From: Erythrobacter sp. | GTDB lineage: Bacteria; Pseudomonadota; Alphaproteobacteria; Sphingomonadales; Sphingomonadaceae | DNA: 64,000 nucleotides | Direction of reading: 5' to 3' | Assembly (NCBI GenBank): GCA_025698865.1 | Contig: JAILWQ010000006.1 | Location: forward strand, 62,001-126,000 | Shown: positions 56,217 to 64,000 of the stretch, one piece after another | How the letters are laid out: each line of letters opens with the position of its first letter | How positions within the stretch are numbered: the stretch's first letter is position 1 | The notes under the pieces: generated by a model | Told to the model about the DNA's origin: nothing | Databases searched by the model: none | The model's input: the letters and a program-made list of their open reading frames with translations, nothing else | Made by a program: the position numbers and the translations under genes

Positions 56217-58040
56217 CTATTCGACGGTGACGGATTTGGCCAGATTGCGCGGCTGATCGACGTCGGTGCCTTTTACGCAGGCGACATGATAGGCCAGCAG
56301 CTGGACGGGAATGGCATAGACCAGCGGCGCGATCAGCGGATGGACCTGCGGCATCTCGATCGTGGCGAGGCACCCATCGCCCGATTCCGCCAGTCCCTTC
56401 GCATCGGAGATCAGAACGATCTTCCCGCCGCGCGCCCGGACCTCTTCCATGTTGGAGACCGTCTTCTCGAACAGCGGGCCGGAGGGCGCGATCACGATCA
56501 CCGGAACCTCGTCGTCGATCAGGGCGATCGGGCCGTGCTTCATCTCGCCGGCCGCATAGCCCTCCGCGTGGATGTAGCTGATTTCCTTCAGCTTCAGCGC
56601 ACCCTCGAGAGCGAGCGGGTAATCCTGCCCGCGACCGAGATAGAGCACGTCGCGCGCGGGCGCGATCAGCGGCGCCATGGCGGCGATGTCGTCGTCATGG
56701 TCGAGCGCGGCATTGAGGCTGGCCGGGGCTTCGAGCAGGTGCTTCACCACCTCGGCTTCCTCTGCCCGGTCCATCAGCCCCTTCTTCACCGCCATGTGAG
56801 CGGCCAGCGCGGCGAGGACGGCGAGCTGGCAGGTAAAGGCCTTGGTGCTGGCGACGCCGATCTCGGGCCCGGCATGGGTCGGCAGGAGAAGATCCGCCTC
56901 GCGCGCCATCGTGCTGGTCGGCACGTTGACCACGGCGGCGATCGTCTGGCCGTTGTCCTTGCAGTGGCGCAGCGCCGCCAGCGTATCGGCGGTCTCGCCC
57001 GACTGGCTGATGAAGAGCGACAGGCCGCCATCCTCCAGCACCGGTTCGCGGTAGCGGAACTCACTCGCCACATCGATGTCGACCGGCACGCGGGCGAAAT
57101 GCTCGAACCAGTATTTCGCGACGAGCCCAGCATAATAGGACGTGCCGCAGGCAACGATCGTCACCCGGCGAATGCTGGACAGGTCGAAATCGAATTGCGG
57201 AAGGGCGACCTGGTTGTTCGCCTGGTGAACATAGGAGGCGAGCGTCTGCGCGACCACGGTGGGTTGCTCGAAGATCTCCTTCTGCATGAAGTGGCGGTAA
57301 TTGCCCTTCTCCACCGCCGCAGCCGAGGCGCCCGAGCTGCGGATCTCGCGCTCGACGGGCTGGTTCGCCTCGTCGAAGATTTGCGCCCCGCCGCGTTCGA
57401 TGACGAGCCAGTCGCCTTCCTCGAGATAGGATATCCGCTGGGTCAGCGGCGCCAGAGCGAGCGCATCGGAGCCGAGGAACATCTCGCCCTCGCCATAGCC
57501 AACCACCAGCGGCGAACCGCGACGGGCCCCGATCAGCATGTCGGGAAATTCGCGGAAGGCGATGGCAATGGCGAAGGCACCGCGCAGACGCGGCAGGATG
57601 GTCTTCACCGCTTCCTGCGGACTGGCGCCGTTCTCGTATTCGCGGCTGATGAGATGGGCGACCACCTCGCTGTCCGTGTCGCTTTCGAGCGTGCGACCGT
57701 CGGCCCGCAATTCCTCGCGCAGTTCGCGGAAGTTCTCGATGATCCCGTTATGCACCAGCGCGAGATGCTCGGTCGCGTGAGGATGGGCGTTGTTCTCGGT
57801 CGGGGCGCCGTGCGTCGCCCAGCGCGTATGGGCGATGCCGATCTCACCGGGCGCCGGGTTTCGGGCGAGCTCGGCCACGAGATTGTCGAGCTTGCCCTGC
57901 GCGCGGCGGCGCACCAGCCTGCCATCGTCGATGGTGCAGACGCCGGCGCTGTCATAGCCGCGATATTCCATCCGCCGCAGCCCCTCGACCAGCCGCCCGA
58001 CGACAGGTTCGTTGCTGACGATACCGATGATTCCGCACAT
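56217..58040 (-). CDS. glmS: Glutamine-fructose-6-phosphate aminotransferase (isomerizing)
   Basis: 607 residues. The N-terminal amidotransferase starts MCGIIGIVS with Cys2 as nucleophile, and two SIS domains form the isomerase (CGTSYYAGLVAKYWFE, SQSGETADTLAALRHC), ending DQPRNLAKSVTVE. It makes glucosamine-6-phosphate for cell-wall and LPS synthesis. It follows the DMT permease by 55 bp and is followed by the GGDEF-EAL gene. Confidence 0.97.
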   Translation of the reverse strand: MCGIIGIVSNEPVVGRLVEGLRRMEYRGYDSAGVCTIDDGRLVRRRAQGKLDNLVAELARNPAPGEIGIAHTRWATHGAPTENNAHPHATEHLALVHNGIIENFRELREELRADGRTLESDTDSEVVAHLISREYENGASPQEAVKTILPRLRGAFAIAIAFREFPDMLIGARRGSPLVVGYGEGEMFLGSDALALAPLTQRISYLEEGDWLVIERGGAQIFDEANQPVEREIRSSGASAAAVEKGNYRHFMQKEIFEQPTVVAQTLASYVHQANNQVALPQFDFDLSSIRRVTIVACGTSYYAGLVAKYWFEHFARVPVDIDVASEFRYREPVLEDGGLSLFISQSGETADTLAALRHCKDNGQTIAAVVNVPTSTMAREADLLLPTHAGPEIGVASTKAFTCQLAVLAALAAHMAVKKGLMDRAEEAEVVKHLLEAPASLNAALDHDDDIAAMAPLIAPARDVLYLGRGQDYPLALEGALKLKEISYIHAEGYAAGEMKHGPIALIDDEVPVIVIAPSGPLFEKTVSNMEEVRARGGKIVLISDAKGLAESGDGCLATIEMPQVHPLIAPLVYAIPVQLLAYHVACVKGTDVDQPRNLAKSVTVE

Positions 58041-58095
58041 GTGGTTCTGCTTCCCTTCGAATTCGTGACGCGGTTTAGCGCCTGTAGCCTCGCGA

Positions 58096-58995
58096 TCAAT
58101 CGTCGATCGGAGCCGCCCCCGGGGTGCGCCACCAGAGCACCAGCCCCGCGCCGATGATGATCGCCGCGCCGAGCAGCGTCATGGCGTCCGGGATGTCGGA
58201 AAAGATCAGATAGCCGAGCGTGGTCGCCACCAGCATCTGGACATAGGTCGTCGGCGCGATGGTGGCCGCGCCGGCGCGCTCTGTCGCGAGGTAGGTCAGC
58301 CAGTGGGCGCCGGTGGCCGTCCCGGCGACGATCGCGCAGCGGGCTAGCACGGTCCAGTCCGGCATTCCGACGGCGAGGAAATCGACGCCGCTGAGATGCC
58401 CGACCGTCGCCGCCGCGATCAGGAAGGGCGTGGCGACGATGGCGATGAACGCCTGCATCGAAAGGGCGCTGCCCTGCCCCGCGCTCGCCCGGTTGGCGAT
58501 CACCATCAGCGCGAAGAAGGTGGCGCTGGCAAGCGGCAGCAGCGTCACCCAGCCCAGCGTCGTGAAATTGGGTCGCAGGATCAGCCCGACCCCGAACAGC
58601 GCGGCCAGCGATACCAGCCACACGGCCGGCCGCACCCGCTCGCCCAGCAGCGGCCCGCTGAACAGGGCGACGATGATCGGGGAGACGAAGGTCAGCGCCA
58701 TCGCGGTCGCCAGCGGCAGGACGAAGATCGCCGAAAAGAAGCAGATAGTCGCCCCTGCAAGGCAGAAGCCGCGCGCGAGCTGGAGGAGCGGCCTGCGCGG
58801 CCGGAACCCCGCCAGCCCTTCCTTGCGAAAGAGCAGCGCGGACAGGACGATCGCGCCGATCGAGAACCGCAAGGCCGCGACGGCGACGGGCGACCAAGCG
58901 CCCGCCATGGTCTTCACCACGGCATCGCCGGTCGACAGCAGCGCGAAACCGCAGATCGCCAGGGCCAGCCCGCGGCGTTCGTTGTGATCCATCAT
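58096..58995 (-). CDS. DMT-superfamily (EamA) permease
   Basis: 299 residues from ATG 58995 (MMDHNERRG); an upstream ATG at 59052 would add an unlikely Gly-rich leader. Ten membrane segments in two EamA repeats (ICGFALLSTGDAVVKTM and MVIANRASAG...). Likely exports small metabolites or drugs. Upstream of glmS on the same strand. Confidence 0.85.
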   Translation of the reverse strand: MMDHNERRGLALAICGFALLSTGDAVVKTMAGAWSPVAVAALRFSIGAIVLSALLFRKEGLAGFRPRRPLLQLARGFCLAGATICFFSAIFVLPLATAMALTFVSPIIVALFSGPLLGERVRPAVWLVSLAALFGVGLILRPNFTTLGWVTLLPLASATFFALMVIANRASAGQGSALSMQAFIAIVATPFLIAAATVGHLSGVDFLAVGMPDWTVLARCAIVAGTATGAHWLTYLATERAGAATIAPTTYVQMLVATTLGYLIFSDIPDAMTLLGAAIIIGAGLVLWWRTPGAAPIDD

Positions 58996-59201
58996 CGTCT
59001 CGTCGATCGCATCAGAAGCGGCGCCGCTAGGCCATCCTCCGCCCCGCGGCAAGGTTGCCCGCCCTCCGGACAGCGATCGCCATCCCCGCAGCGCTTAGGA
59101 AATAATCAAGGTTTCCGAAATATTGACCATCCAACGCAAGCCATGTTTCGGCACCGCCGGTGACACCCGGCAACACGAGTACGATTTTCGGGGACCTAGT
59201 G

Positions 59202-60734
59202 ATGAGCGCATTCGGGCGGAAGAACGGAACCGGGGGAATGAGTTCCGGCGCTCGTCCGCAATTCGGCGTCGCCAAGCCGATGCGCGGCGGGGCGCCGAAC
59301 CCGGCCTATGCCAGGCCCGACAAGCCCGAGCCGGTGGGCGGCGACCAGTTTCCCCCTCTCCCGGACGACAATCGCGACGGCGCCCTGTCGAACCCCGTCA
59401 CCAGCGAGGCGATGGCGCGCCTGTCCGACCGGGCCAATGCGGTCCACAGCGGCGAGGCCGAAATCGGCGGTTTCGAGGCGAGCGTCCACAAGATCAAGGA
59501 ACAGGTGCTCCCGCGCCTGCTCGAGCGTGTCGACCCCGAAGCGGCGGCGACGCTGAGCAAGGACGAATTGTCCGAGGAATTCCGCCCGATCATTCTCGAA
59601 GTGCTCGCCGAACTGAAGGTCACCCTCAACCGCCGCGAACAGTTCGCGCTGGAAAAGGTGCTGGTCGACGAGCTTCTGGGCTTCGGTCCGCTGGAGGAGC
59701 TGCTCAACGATCCCGATGTCAGCGACATCATGGTCAACGGGCCGGACCAGACCTATATCGAGAAGAAGGGCAAGCTGGTCATCGCGCCGATCCGGTTCCG
59801 CGACGAACAGCACCTCTTCCAGATCGCCCAGCGCATCGTCAATCAGGTCGGCCGCCGCGTCGACCAGACCACGCCGCTGGCGGACGCACGCCTCAAGGAC
59901 GGCAGCCGCGTCAACGTGATCGTTCCCCCGCTCTCGCTGCGCGGCACGGCAATCTCGATCCGCAAGTTCTCCGAAAAGCCGATCACCATCGATATGCTCA
60001 AGAATTTCGGTTCGATGAGCGAGCAGATGGCGACCGCGCTGAAGATCGCCGGTGCCTGCCGCATGAATATCGTCATTTCGGGGGGTACCGGCTCGGGCAA
60101 GACGACCATGCTCAACGCCCTGTCGAAGATGATCGACCCGGGCGAGCGCGTGCTGACCATCGAGGACGCGGCCGAATTGCGCCTGCAACAGCCGCACTGG
60201 CTGCCGCTCGAAACCCGCCCGCCCAACCTCGAGGGTCAGGGCGCGATCACCATCGGCGATCTCGTGAAGAACGCGCTGCGCATGCGTCCGGACCGCATCA
60301 TCCTCGGCGAAATTCGCGGCGCGGAGTGTTTCGACCTCCTTGCGGCGATGAACACCGGTCACGACGGATCGATGTGCACGCTCCACGCGAACAGCCCGCG
60401 CGAATGCCTCGGCCGCATGGAGAACATGATCCTGATGGGCGACATCAAGATCCCCAAGGAAGCCATCAGCCGCCAGATCGCGGAAAGCGTCGACCTGATC
60501 GTGCAGGTCAAGCGCCTGCGCGACGGGTCGCGTCGCACCACCAACGTCACCGAGGTGATCGGCATGGAGGGCGACGTCATCGTGACGCAGGAGCTGTTCA
60601 AGTTCGAGTATCTCGAAGAGGGCGACGACGGCCAGATCATGGGCGAGTTCCGCTCCAGCGGCCTGCGCCCCTACACGCTGGAAAAGGCCCGCCAGTTCGG
60701 GTTCGATCAGGCCTATCTCGAGGCCTGCCTCTGA
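59202..60734 (+). CDS. cpaF: CpaF/TadA-type secretion ATPase
   Basis: 510 residues from ATG 59202 (MSAFGRKNG); an in-frame GTG at 59160 gives an unconserved extension. Walker A GGTGSGKTT (Lys300), an Asp/Glu box in RILTIEDAAELR-like VLTIEDAAEL, and the Walker B/His-box LGEIRGAECFDLLAAMNTGH. Typically powers Flp/Tad pilus assembly. No other tad/cpa gene is in the window, so this copy stands alone and may act elsewhere. Confidence 0.92.
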   Translation: MSAFGRKNGTGGMSSGARPQFGVAKPMRGGAPNPAYARPDKPEPVGGDQFPPLPDDNRDGALSNPVTSEAMARLSDRANAVHSGEAEIGGFEASVHKIKEQVLPRLLERVDPEAAATLSKDELSEEFRPIILEVLAELKVTLNRREQFALEKVLVDELLGFGPLEELLNDPDVSDIMVNGPDQTYIEKKGKLVIAPIRFRDEQHLFQIAQRIVNQVGRRVDQTTPLADARLKDGSRVNVIVPPLSLRGTAISIRKFSEKPITIDMLKNFGSMSEQMATALKIAGACRMNIVISGGTGSGKTTMLNALSKMIDPGERVLTIEDAAELRLQQPHWLPLETRPPNLEGQGAITIGDLVKNALRMRPDRIILGEIRGAECFDLLAAMNTGHDGSMCTLHANSPRECLGRMENMILMGDIKIPKEAISRQIAESVDLIVQVKRLRDGSRRTTNVTEVIGMEGDVIVTQELFKFEYLEEGDDGQIMGEFRSSGLRPYTLEKARQFGFDQAYLEACL

Positions 60735-60759
60735 TCCGGCGGTAGCTGTGCCCCGCGGC

Positions 60760-60996
60760 TCAGGCGGCGAGCAGCGCGGGCGCGGCCAGCGCCAGCATTC
60801 CGGCTCCCGCGATCGCGGCGAGCAGAAAAACCGGGGTCCACGGCATCCATCCGACGCGCTCGATATGGCCGCGCTTCAGCCGGCGGCGGTCCATGAACAG
60901 CGCCAGTCCGGCAAAACCGATGAGGCCGAGCGCGGCGATCGTCATGATCTCCGCATCGCTCGCGAACACCCACGTTTCCTGCAGCCGCGAAATCAT
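60760..60996 (-). CDS. Small two-span membrane protein, unknown
   Basis: 78 residues. Two hydrophobic helices (about 18-35 and 54-77) joined by a basic loop DRRRLKRGHIERVGW. I do not recognise the family. Convergent with cpaF and close upstream of the entericidin gene on the other strand. Confidence 0.65.
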   Translation of the reverse strand: MISRLQETWVFASDAEIMTIAALGLIGFAGLALFMDRRRLKRGHIERVGWMPWTPVFLLAAIAGAGMLALAAPALLAA

Positions 60997-61016
60997 GCGC
61001 GTCGATATAGGTCACG

Positions 61017-61041
61017 GGAACCAAATGGACCAGAACGTGTT
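61017..61041 (+). promoter_or_regulatory. EcfG-type general-stress promoter
   Basis: GGAAC (61017-61021), a 17-base spacer and GTT (61039-61041) match the alphaproteobacterial EcfG consensus (GGAAC-N16/17-cGTT). It lies about 40 bp before the entericidin start, with AAAGGAA as ribosome site in between. Confidence 0.65.
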
Positions 61042-61079
61042 CGCCAATCATCAGTTCGAGTTTTGAAAAGGAACCAAAG

Positions 61080-61205
61080 ATGCGTAAATTCGTGATGGCA
61101 ATGGGTCTGGCCGCGCTCACTCTGACCGCTTCCGCTTGCAACACCGTGCGCGGTGCCGGAAACGATATCGAGTCGGCAGCGAATACAGTCGACGACGCGA
61201 TCTGA
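61080..61205 (+). CDS. Entericidin A/B-like small lipoprotein
   Basis: 41 residues. A lipoprotein signal (MRKFVMAMGLAALTLTASAC) with lipobox ASAC, then NTVRGAGNDIESAANTVDDA, which is the entericidin pattern. Entericidins are small outer-membrane lipoproteins linked to stress. An EcfG promoter precedes it and a strong terminator follows, so it is a monocistronic stress gene. Confidence 0.9.
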   Translation: MRKFVMAMGLAALTLTASACNTVRGAGNDIESAANTVDDAI

Positions 61206-61229
61206 CTTTTCGAATGGTTTTAACGAAAG

Positions 61230-61254
61230 CGCCCGCCATTGGCGGGCGTTTTTT
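61230..61254 (+). terminator. Rho-independent terminator after entericidin gene
   Basis: CGCCCGCC (61230-61237), loop ATT, GGCGGGCG (61241-61248), then TTTTTT. A textbook hairpin with 8 GC pairs. Confidence 0.92.
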
Positions 61255-61264
61255 GTATCTGCCG

Positions 61265-61858
61265 TCAGGTGCGGCGATAGATCAGCATCACGTTGTTGGC
61301 GGGCATGACATATCGCGCCGTGCGCTCAAATCCGTTGCTTCGGGCCAGTTCATCGACCGCTTCGGCCCGCCGCAAGCCCCATGACGGATTGCGTGCGCGA
61401 AGGCTCTGATCGAATGCAAGGTTCGAAGGCGCAGTTTCCATCTCCTGTTCCACATAGGGTCCGTAAAGGATGACGGGCGATTCCGGGTCGAGCATCGCGG
61501 CCGCATGGCCGAAAAGACCGACCGTCGCTTCCCATGGGCTGATATGGACCATGTTGATGCACAGAACCGCATCGGCTTTGGCGAGCGAATAGCGCGAGGC
61601 GCTGGCATCGAATGCGATGGCGGGCCGTAGATTGTCCAGTCCTGCCTCCGCCGCGTAGGCATCGATCGAAGCGAGCGCCGAGCGATCGAGATCGCTGGGC
61701 TGCCAGTCGAGATGCGGGAAGGTTCTGGCGAAGAACACAGCGTGTTGCCCCGTCCCGCTGGCGACTTCGAGCACCAGGCCACGCGGCGGGAGCTCCTTCC
61801 TCAAGATCGCTGCGATCGGCGCGGAATTACGAGCGGTGGCGGGCGCATCGCGCTTCAT
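61265..61858 (-). CDS. DUF938 class I SAM-dependent methyltransferase
   Basis: 197 residues. LVLEVASGTGQHAVFFARTF is motif I and LYGPYVEQEMETA is a DUF938 signature. Substrate unknown. Its 3' end abuts the entericidin terminator; it starts 45 bp downstream of the dGTPase stop on the same strand, so the two may be co-transcribed. Confidence 0.86.
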   Translation of the reverse strand: MKRDAPATARNSAPIAAILRKELPPRGLVLEVASGTGQHAVFFARTFPHLDWQPSDLDRSALASIDAYAAEAGLDNLRPAIAFDASASRYSLAKADAVLCINMVHISPWEATVGLFGHAAAMLDPESPVILYGPYVEQEMETAPSNLAFDQSLRARNPSWGLRRAEAVDELARSNGFERTARYVMPANNVMLIYRRT

Positions 61859-61903
61859 TTCAGTTGAGTTTCCCGGCGCGCGGGGTCGATCTGGTGCGGT
61901 AAA

Positions 61904-63064
61904 TCAGACATTGCTCAGCCCCTCAGGCGCCTCGCCATGGATGATGCGGCATTGCTCGATCGCGTAGCGGTCGGTCATCCCGGCGATGAAGTCGCAGATA
62001 TGGCGGCTGCGTTCCGGATCTTCGGCGGGCAATTCGGCGCGCCATTCGGGCGGCAGCATCCGCGCGTCCTCGCGGTAGGCGGAAAACAGGCGGGCGACGA
62101 CATCGCGGGCGCGGTCCGCCGTCTCGAGCTGTTCGGGGTGGTAGTAGAGATTGGCGTACATGAACGCCTTCAGCTCCCGCTCCTGCGCAGCCATGGCAGG
62201 CGAGAAGCCGGCGATCTGGCGCCCTGCCCCGCGAACCTCCTCGACACTGGTCAGCCCCATGGCCTGCTCCCGCGTATGGGCGATGACGTCGTTCACCATA
62301 ATCCCGATCTGCGACCGGATCAGCTCGCGCAGCTGACGATCGCGCGGGGCGGCGGGGAAGCGGCGCTCGACCTCGCGCCACTGGTCGGCCACGAAATCGA
62401 GCACCAGCAGCTGGTCGAGATCGAGGTAGCCCGCGCGCAGGCCGTCGTCGATGTCGTGATTGTCATAGGCGATGTCGTCCGCGACATTGGCGATCTGCGC
62501 TTCGAGCGAGGGCCACTGGTCGAGCGTCAGGGGATAGGCCGCGTCGATCTCGGCGAGCGCCCAGTTGGGGCGGGCGACCGGGCCGTTGTGCTTGGCCATC
62601 CCCTCCAGTGTCTCCCAGGTGAGGTTGAGACCGTCATGCCCGGGATAGGGGCTCTCGATCCGCGTCAGCGTTCGCAGGCCGTGCGCATTGTGATCGTAGC
62701 CGCCGGCATGAGCCATGGCATCGGACAGCGCGGCCTCGCCCGCATGGCCGAAGGGTGGATGGCCGATATCGTGCGCGAGGCTGAGCGCTTCGGTCAGATC
62801 CTCGTCCAGCCCCAGCGTCCGCGCAAGGACGCGGGCGATCTGCGACACTTCGAGGCTGTGGGTCAGCCGGGTGCGGTAATGGTCGCCGTCGGGCGAGACG
62901 AAGACCTGCGTCTTGGAGCGCAGGCGGCGGAAGGCGATCGAGTGGATGATCCGGTCGCGGTCGCGCTGGAACTCGCTGCGCGGCCCGCGAACGCTGCCCT
63001 GCTCGGTGGCGAATTCGCGTCCGCGCGATCGGGCGGGGTCACTGGCGTAAGGGGCACGGTCCAT
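61904..63064 (-). CDS. dgt: Deoxyguanosinetriphosphate triphosphohydrolase-like protein
   Basis: 386 residues. HD-domain phosphohydrolase with RLTHSLEVSQIARVLAR, the HD pair in AHDIGHPPFGHAGE, and DIAYDNHDIDDGLRAG. Such proteins cleave dNTPs to nucleoside and tripolyphosphate. Near the short dGTPase type 2 size. It follows the racemase gene on the minus strand by 87 bp. Confidence 0.93.
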   Translation of the reverse strand: MDRAPYASDPARSRGREFATEQGSVRGPRSEFQRDRDRIIHSIAFRRLRSKTQVFVSPDGDHYRTRLTHSLEVSQIARVLARTLGLDEDLTEALSLAHDIGHPPFGHAGEAALSDAMAHAGGYDHNAHGLRTLTRIESPYPGHDGLNLTWETLEGMAKHNGPVARPNWALAEIDAAYPLTLDQWPSLEAQIANVADDIAYDNHDIDDGLRAGYLDLDQLLVLDFVADQWREVERRFPAAPRDRQLRELIRSQIGIMVNDVIAHTREQAMGLTSVEEVRGAGRQIAGFSPAMAAQERELKAFMYANLYYHPEQLETADRARDVVARLFSAYREDARMLPPEWRAELPAEDPERSRHICDFIAGMTDRYAIEQCRIIHGEAPEGLSNV

Positions 63065-63151
63065 CGGGCGCGACGCCTATGAGAGCCGCCCATGCCGGGC
63101 AACGTGAACAGATTGGCAACCCGGCGGTGTTCCCCCAACCGATGCGGGGGA

Positions 63152-63844
63152 TCAGCCGGCCATGATCCAGTCCGCCGCCGCCTGGCTGTGGATCTCGGTG
63201 GTGTCGAACACGGGCAGCACGTTGGCATCGGTGTCGACGACCAGAGCCAGTTCGGTGCAGGCGAGCACGATCGCCTCCGCCCCGGCCTGTTCCTTACGGG
63301 TGATGATCGTCTTGAGCGCGCGTTCGGCATCGCGGCTGACCTTGCCCAGCATCAGCTCCTTGTAGATGATCGAATCGACCATCTCGACATCCTCCATGTC
63401 GGGGGGGAGCAGGTCGACGCCGTGCGCGACCAGACGCTGGCGGAAGAAGCTCTCGGTCATCACCGAGCGGGTGCCGAGCAGGGCGGCGCTCTTCGTCTCG
63501 CGGGCTTCCATGGCCTTGCCGGTTTCCTCCGCCACGTGGATCAGCGGGATGGAGACCATTTCGGCCAGCCGGTCATAGACGCGGTGCATCGAATTGGCGC
63601 AGATCACCAGCCCTTCGGCCCCGGCGCTTTCCAGCCGCTGCGCGCTTTCGCCGAGGATGGAGACGGCGCGGTCCCAGCCTTCCTCGTCATGCACGGCATA
63701 GAGCTGGCTGTAATCGAGGCTTTCGATCAGCAGAGGTGCGCTAGAGGTGGGCGAGCGCTCTTTCTGCACGAGCTTGTTGATGCGTTCGTAGTAGGCGCGG
63801 GTCGAAACCCAGCTCAAGCCGCCGATCAATCCAAGTTTCCGCAA
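63152..63844 (-). CDS. Aspartate/glutamate racemase family protein
   Basis: 230 residues from TTG 63844 with GGGAAGGGA 9 bp upstream; longer in-frame starts (GTG about 63880, ATG 63985) give non-homologous sequence. LRKLGLIGGLSWVST is the N-terminus. Two catalytic Cys are present: Cys82 (VICANSMH) and Cys196 (LACTELALV). PLP-independent; probably an aspartate racemase or YgeA-type broad racemase. Confidence 0.88.
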   Translation of the reverse strand: MRKLGLIGGLSWVSTRAYYERINKLVQKERSPTSSAPLLIESLDYSQLYAVHDEEGWDRAVSILGESAQRLESAGAEGLVICANSMHRVYDRLAEMVSIPLIHVAEETGKAMEARETKSAALLGTRSVMTESFFRQRLVAHGVDLLPPDMEDVEMVDSIIYKELMLGKVSRDAERALKTIITRKEQAGAEAIVLACTELALVVDTDANVLPVFDTTEIHSQAAADWIMAG

Positions 63845-64000
63845 GGCCGCGCGTCCCTTCCCTGTTGACGTGTGCCGCACGCCGCAGGGCGCGCCTCTTG
63901 GTGGGGTCGTTATCGTGTTCGGAAGGCAACGGCCATCGCCGCGCCCGGTTCCTCCCCATCTCCGGTCGACCCCGCCGACCGGCACCGGTTCAGTTTCGAC
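63845..64000. other. Intergenic end of window
   Basis: The last 156 bases hold the ribosome site of the racemase gene and otherwise nothing I can identify. The following gene lies outside the window. Confidence 0.6.

Noticed and set aside
59131..59140. TTGACCAT upstream of cpaF as CtrA half-site
   Set aside because: One mismatch in a short half-site and no second half; too weak.

Overview
This window is ordinary chromosomal sequence from a GC-rich alphaproteobacterium. The gene content and order point to Sphingomonadales, most likely Erythrobacteraceae. Pointers are infA-maf-rng-yacG-tRNA-Phe, hisG-hisD-nusB-thiL-hppA, purC...purS-purQ, an aerobic-type CobS, two TonB-dependent receptors, many TTG/GTG starts and an EcfG-type stress promoter. 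No rRNA, transposase, phage, integrase or CRISPR array is visible. Coding density is about 95 percent. The lineage is an inference from remembered gene families and order, not from a search.

Layout. 1-3.3 kb: end of an AI-2E-type permease, a DUF3089 hydrolase, ruvX and two PaaI-like thioesterases. 3.3-6.5 kb (minus): a class A penicillin-binding protein and cobS. 6.6-12 kb: an MpaB-type protein, a small unknown gene, and a detoxification/stress cassette made of a divergent HxlR regulator, DUF1428, three VOC proteins, a glutathione transferase and a frameshifted reductase. 12-15.4 kb: a J-protein (minus) divergent from bolA-GST-pirin-SDR. 15.4-22 kb: DUF2332, then hisG-hisD-nusB-thiL and hppA. 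22-25 kb: a CelD-like acyltransferase, a JmjC/cupin oxygenase and TesB. 25-29 kb (minus): an iron-uptake operon (PepSY protein, 71-aa membrane protein, TonB receptor) behind a Fur-box-like site. 29-35 kb: EcsC, a Ktr/Trk potassium system, and an overlapping GT4 glycosyltransferase-GH130 phosphorylase pair. 35-43 kb: uvrC, an amino-acid permease, a BaiN/HI0933 flavoprotein and a large TonB receptor with an odd Cys-containing insert. 43-45.4 kb: infA, maf, rng-like, yacG, tRNA-Phe. 45.5-49 kb: a tandem hotdog thioesterase, a cobalamin riboswitch with no obvious B12 gene behind it, an SDR and a CPA1 antiporter. 49-54 kb: purC, an M16 protease, purS and purQ. 54-64 kb: a GGDEF-EAL protein, glmS, a DMT permease, cpaF, an entericidin-like lipoprotein, a DUF938 methyltransferase, dGTPase and an Asp/Glu racemase.

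No large undescribed machine (defence island, secretion system, biosynthetic cluster) is evident. The most interesting items are smaller: thiL without a canonical start, where an ATA overlaps the nusB stop; an orphan-looking cobalamin riboswitch next to a 27-bp tandem repeat; the uncharacterised CelD-acyltransferase/JmjC-oxygenase/TesB trio; the GT4+GH130 overlapping pair; a TonB receptor carrying a helical four-cysteine insert; and an HxlR-controlled VOC/GST cassette lying between the J-protein and cobS genes, which I recall as neighbours in other alphaproteobacteria.
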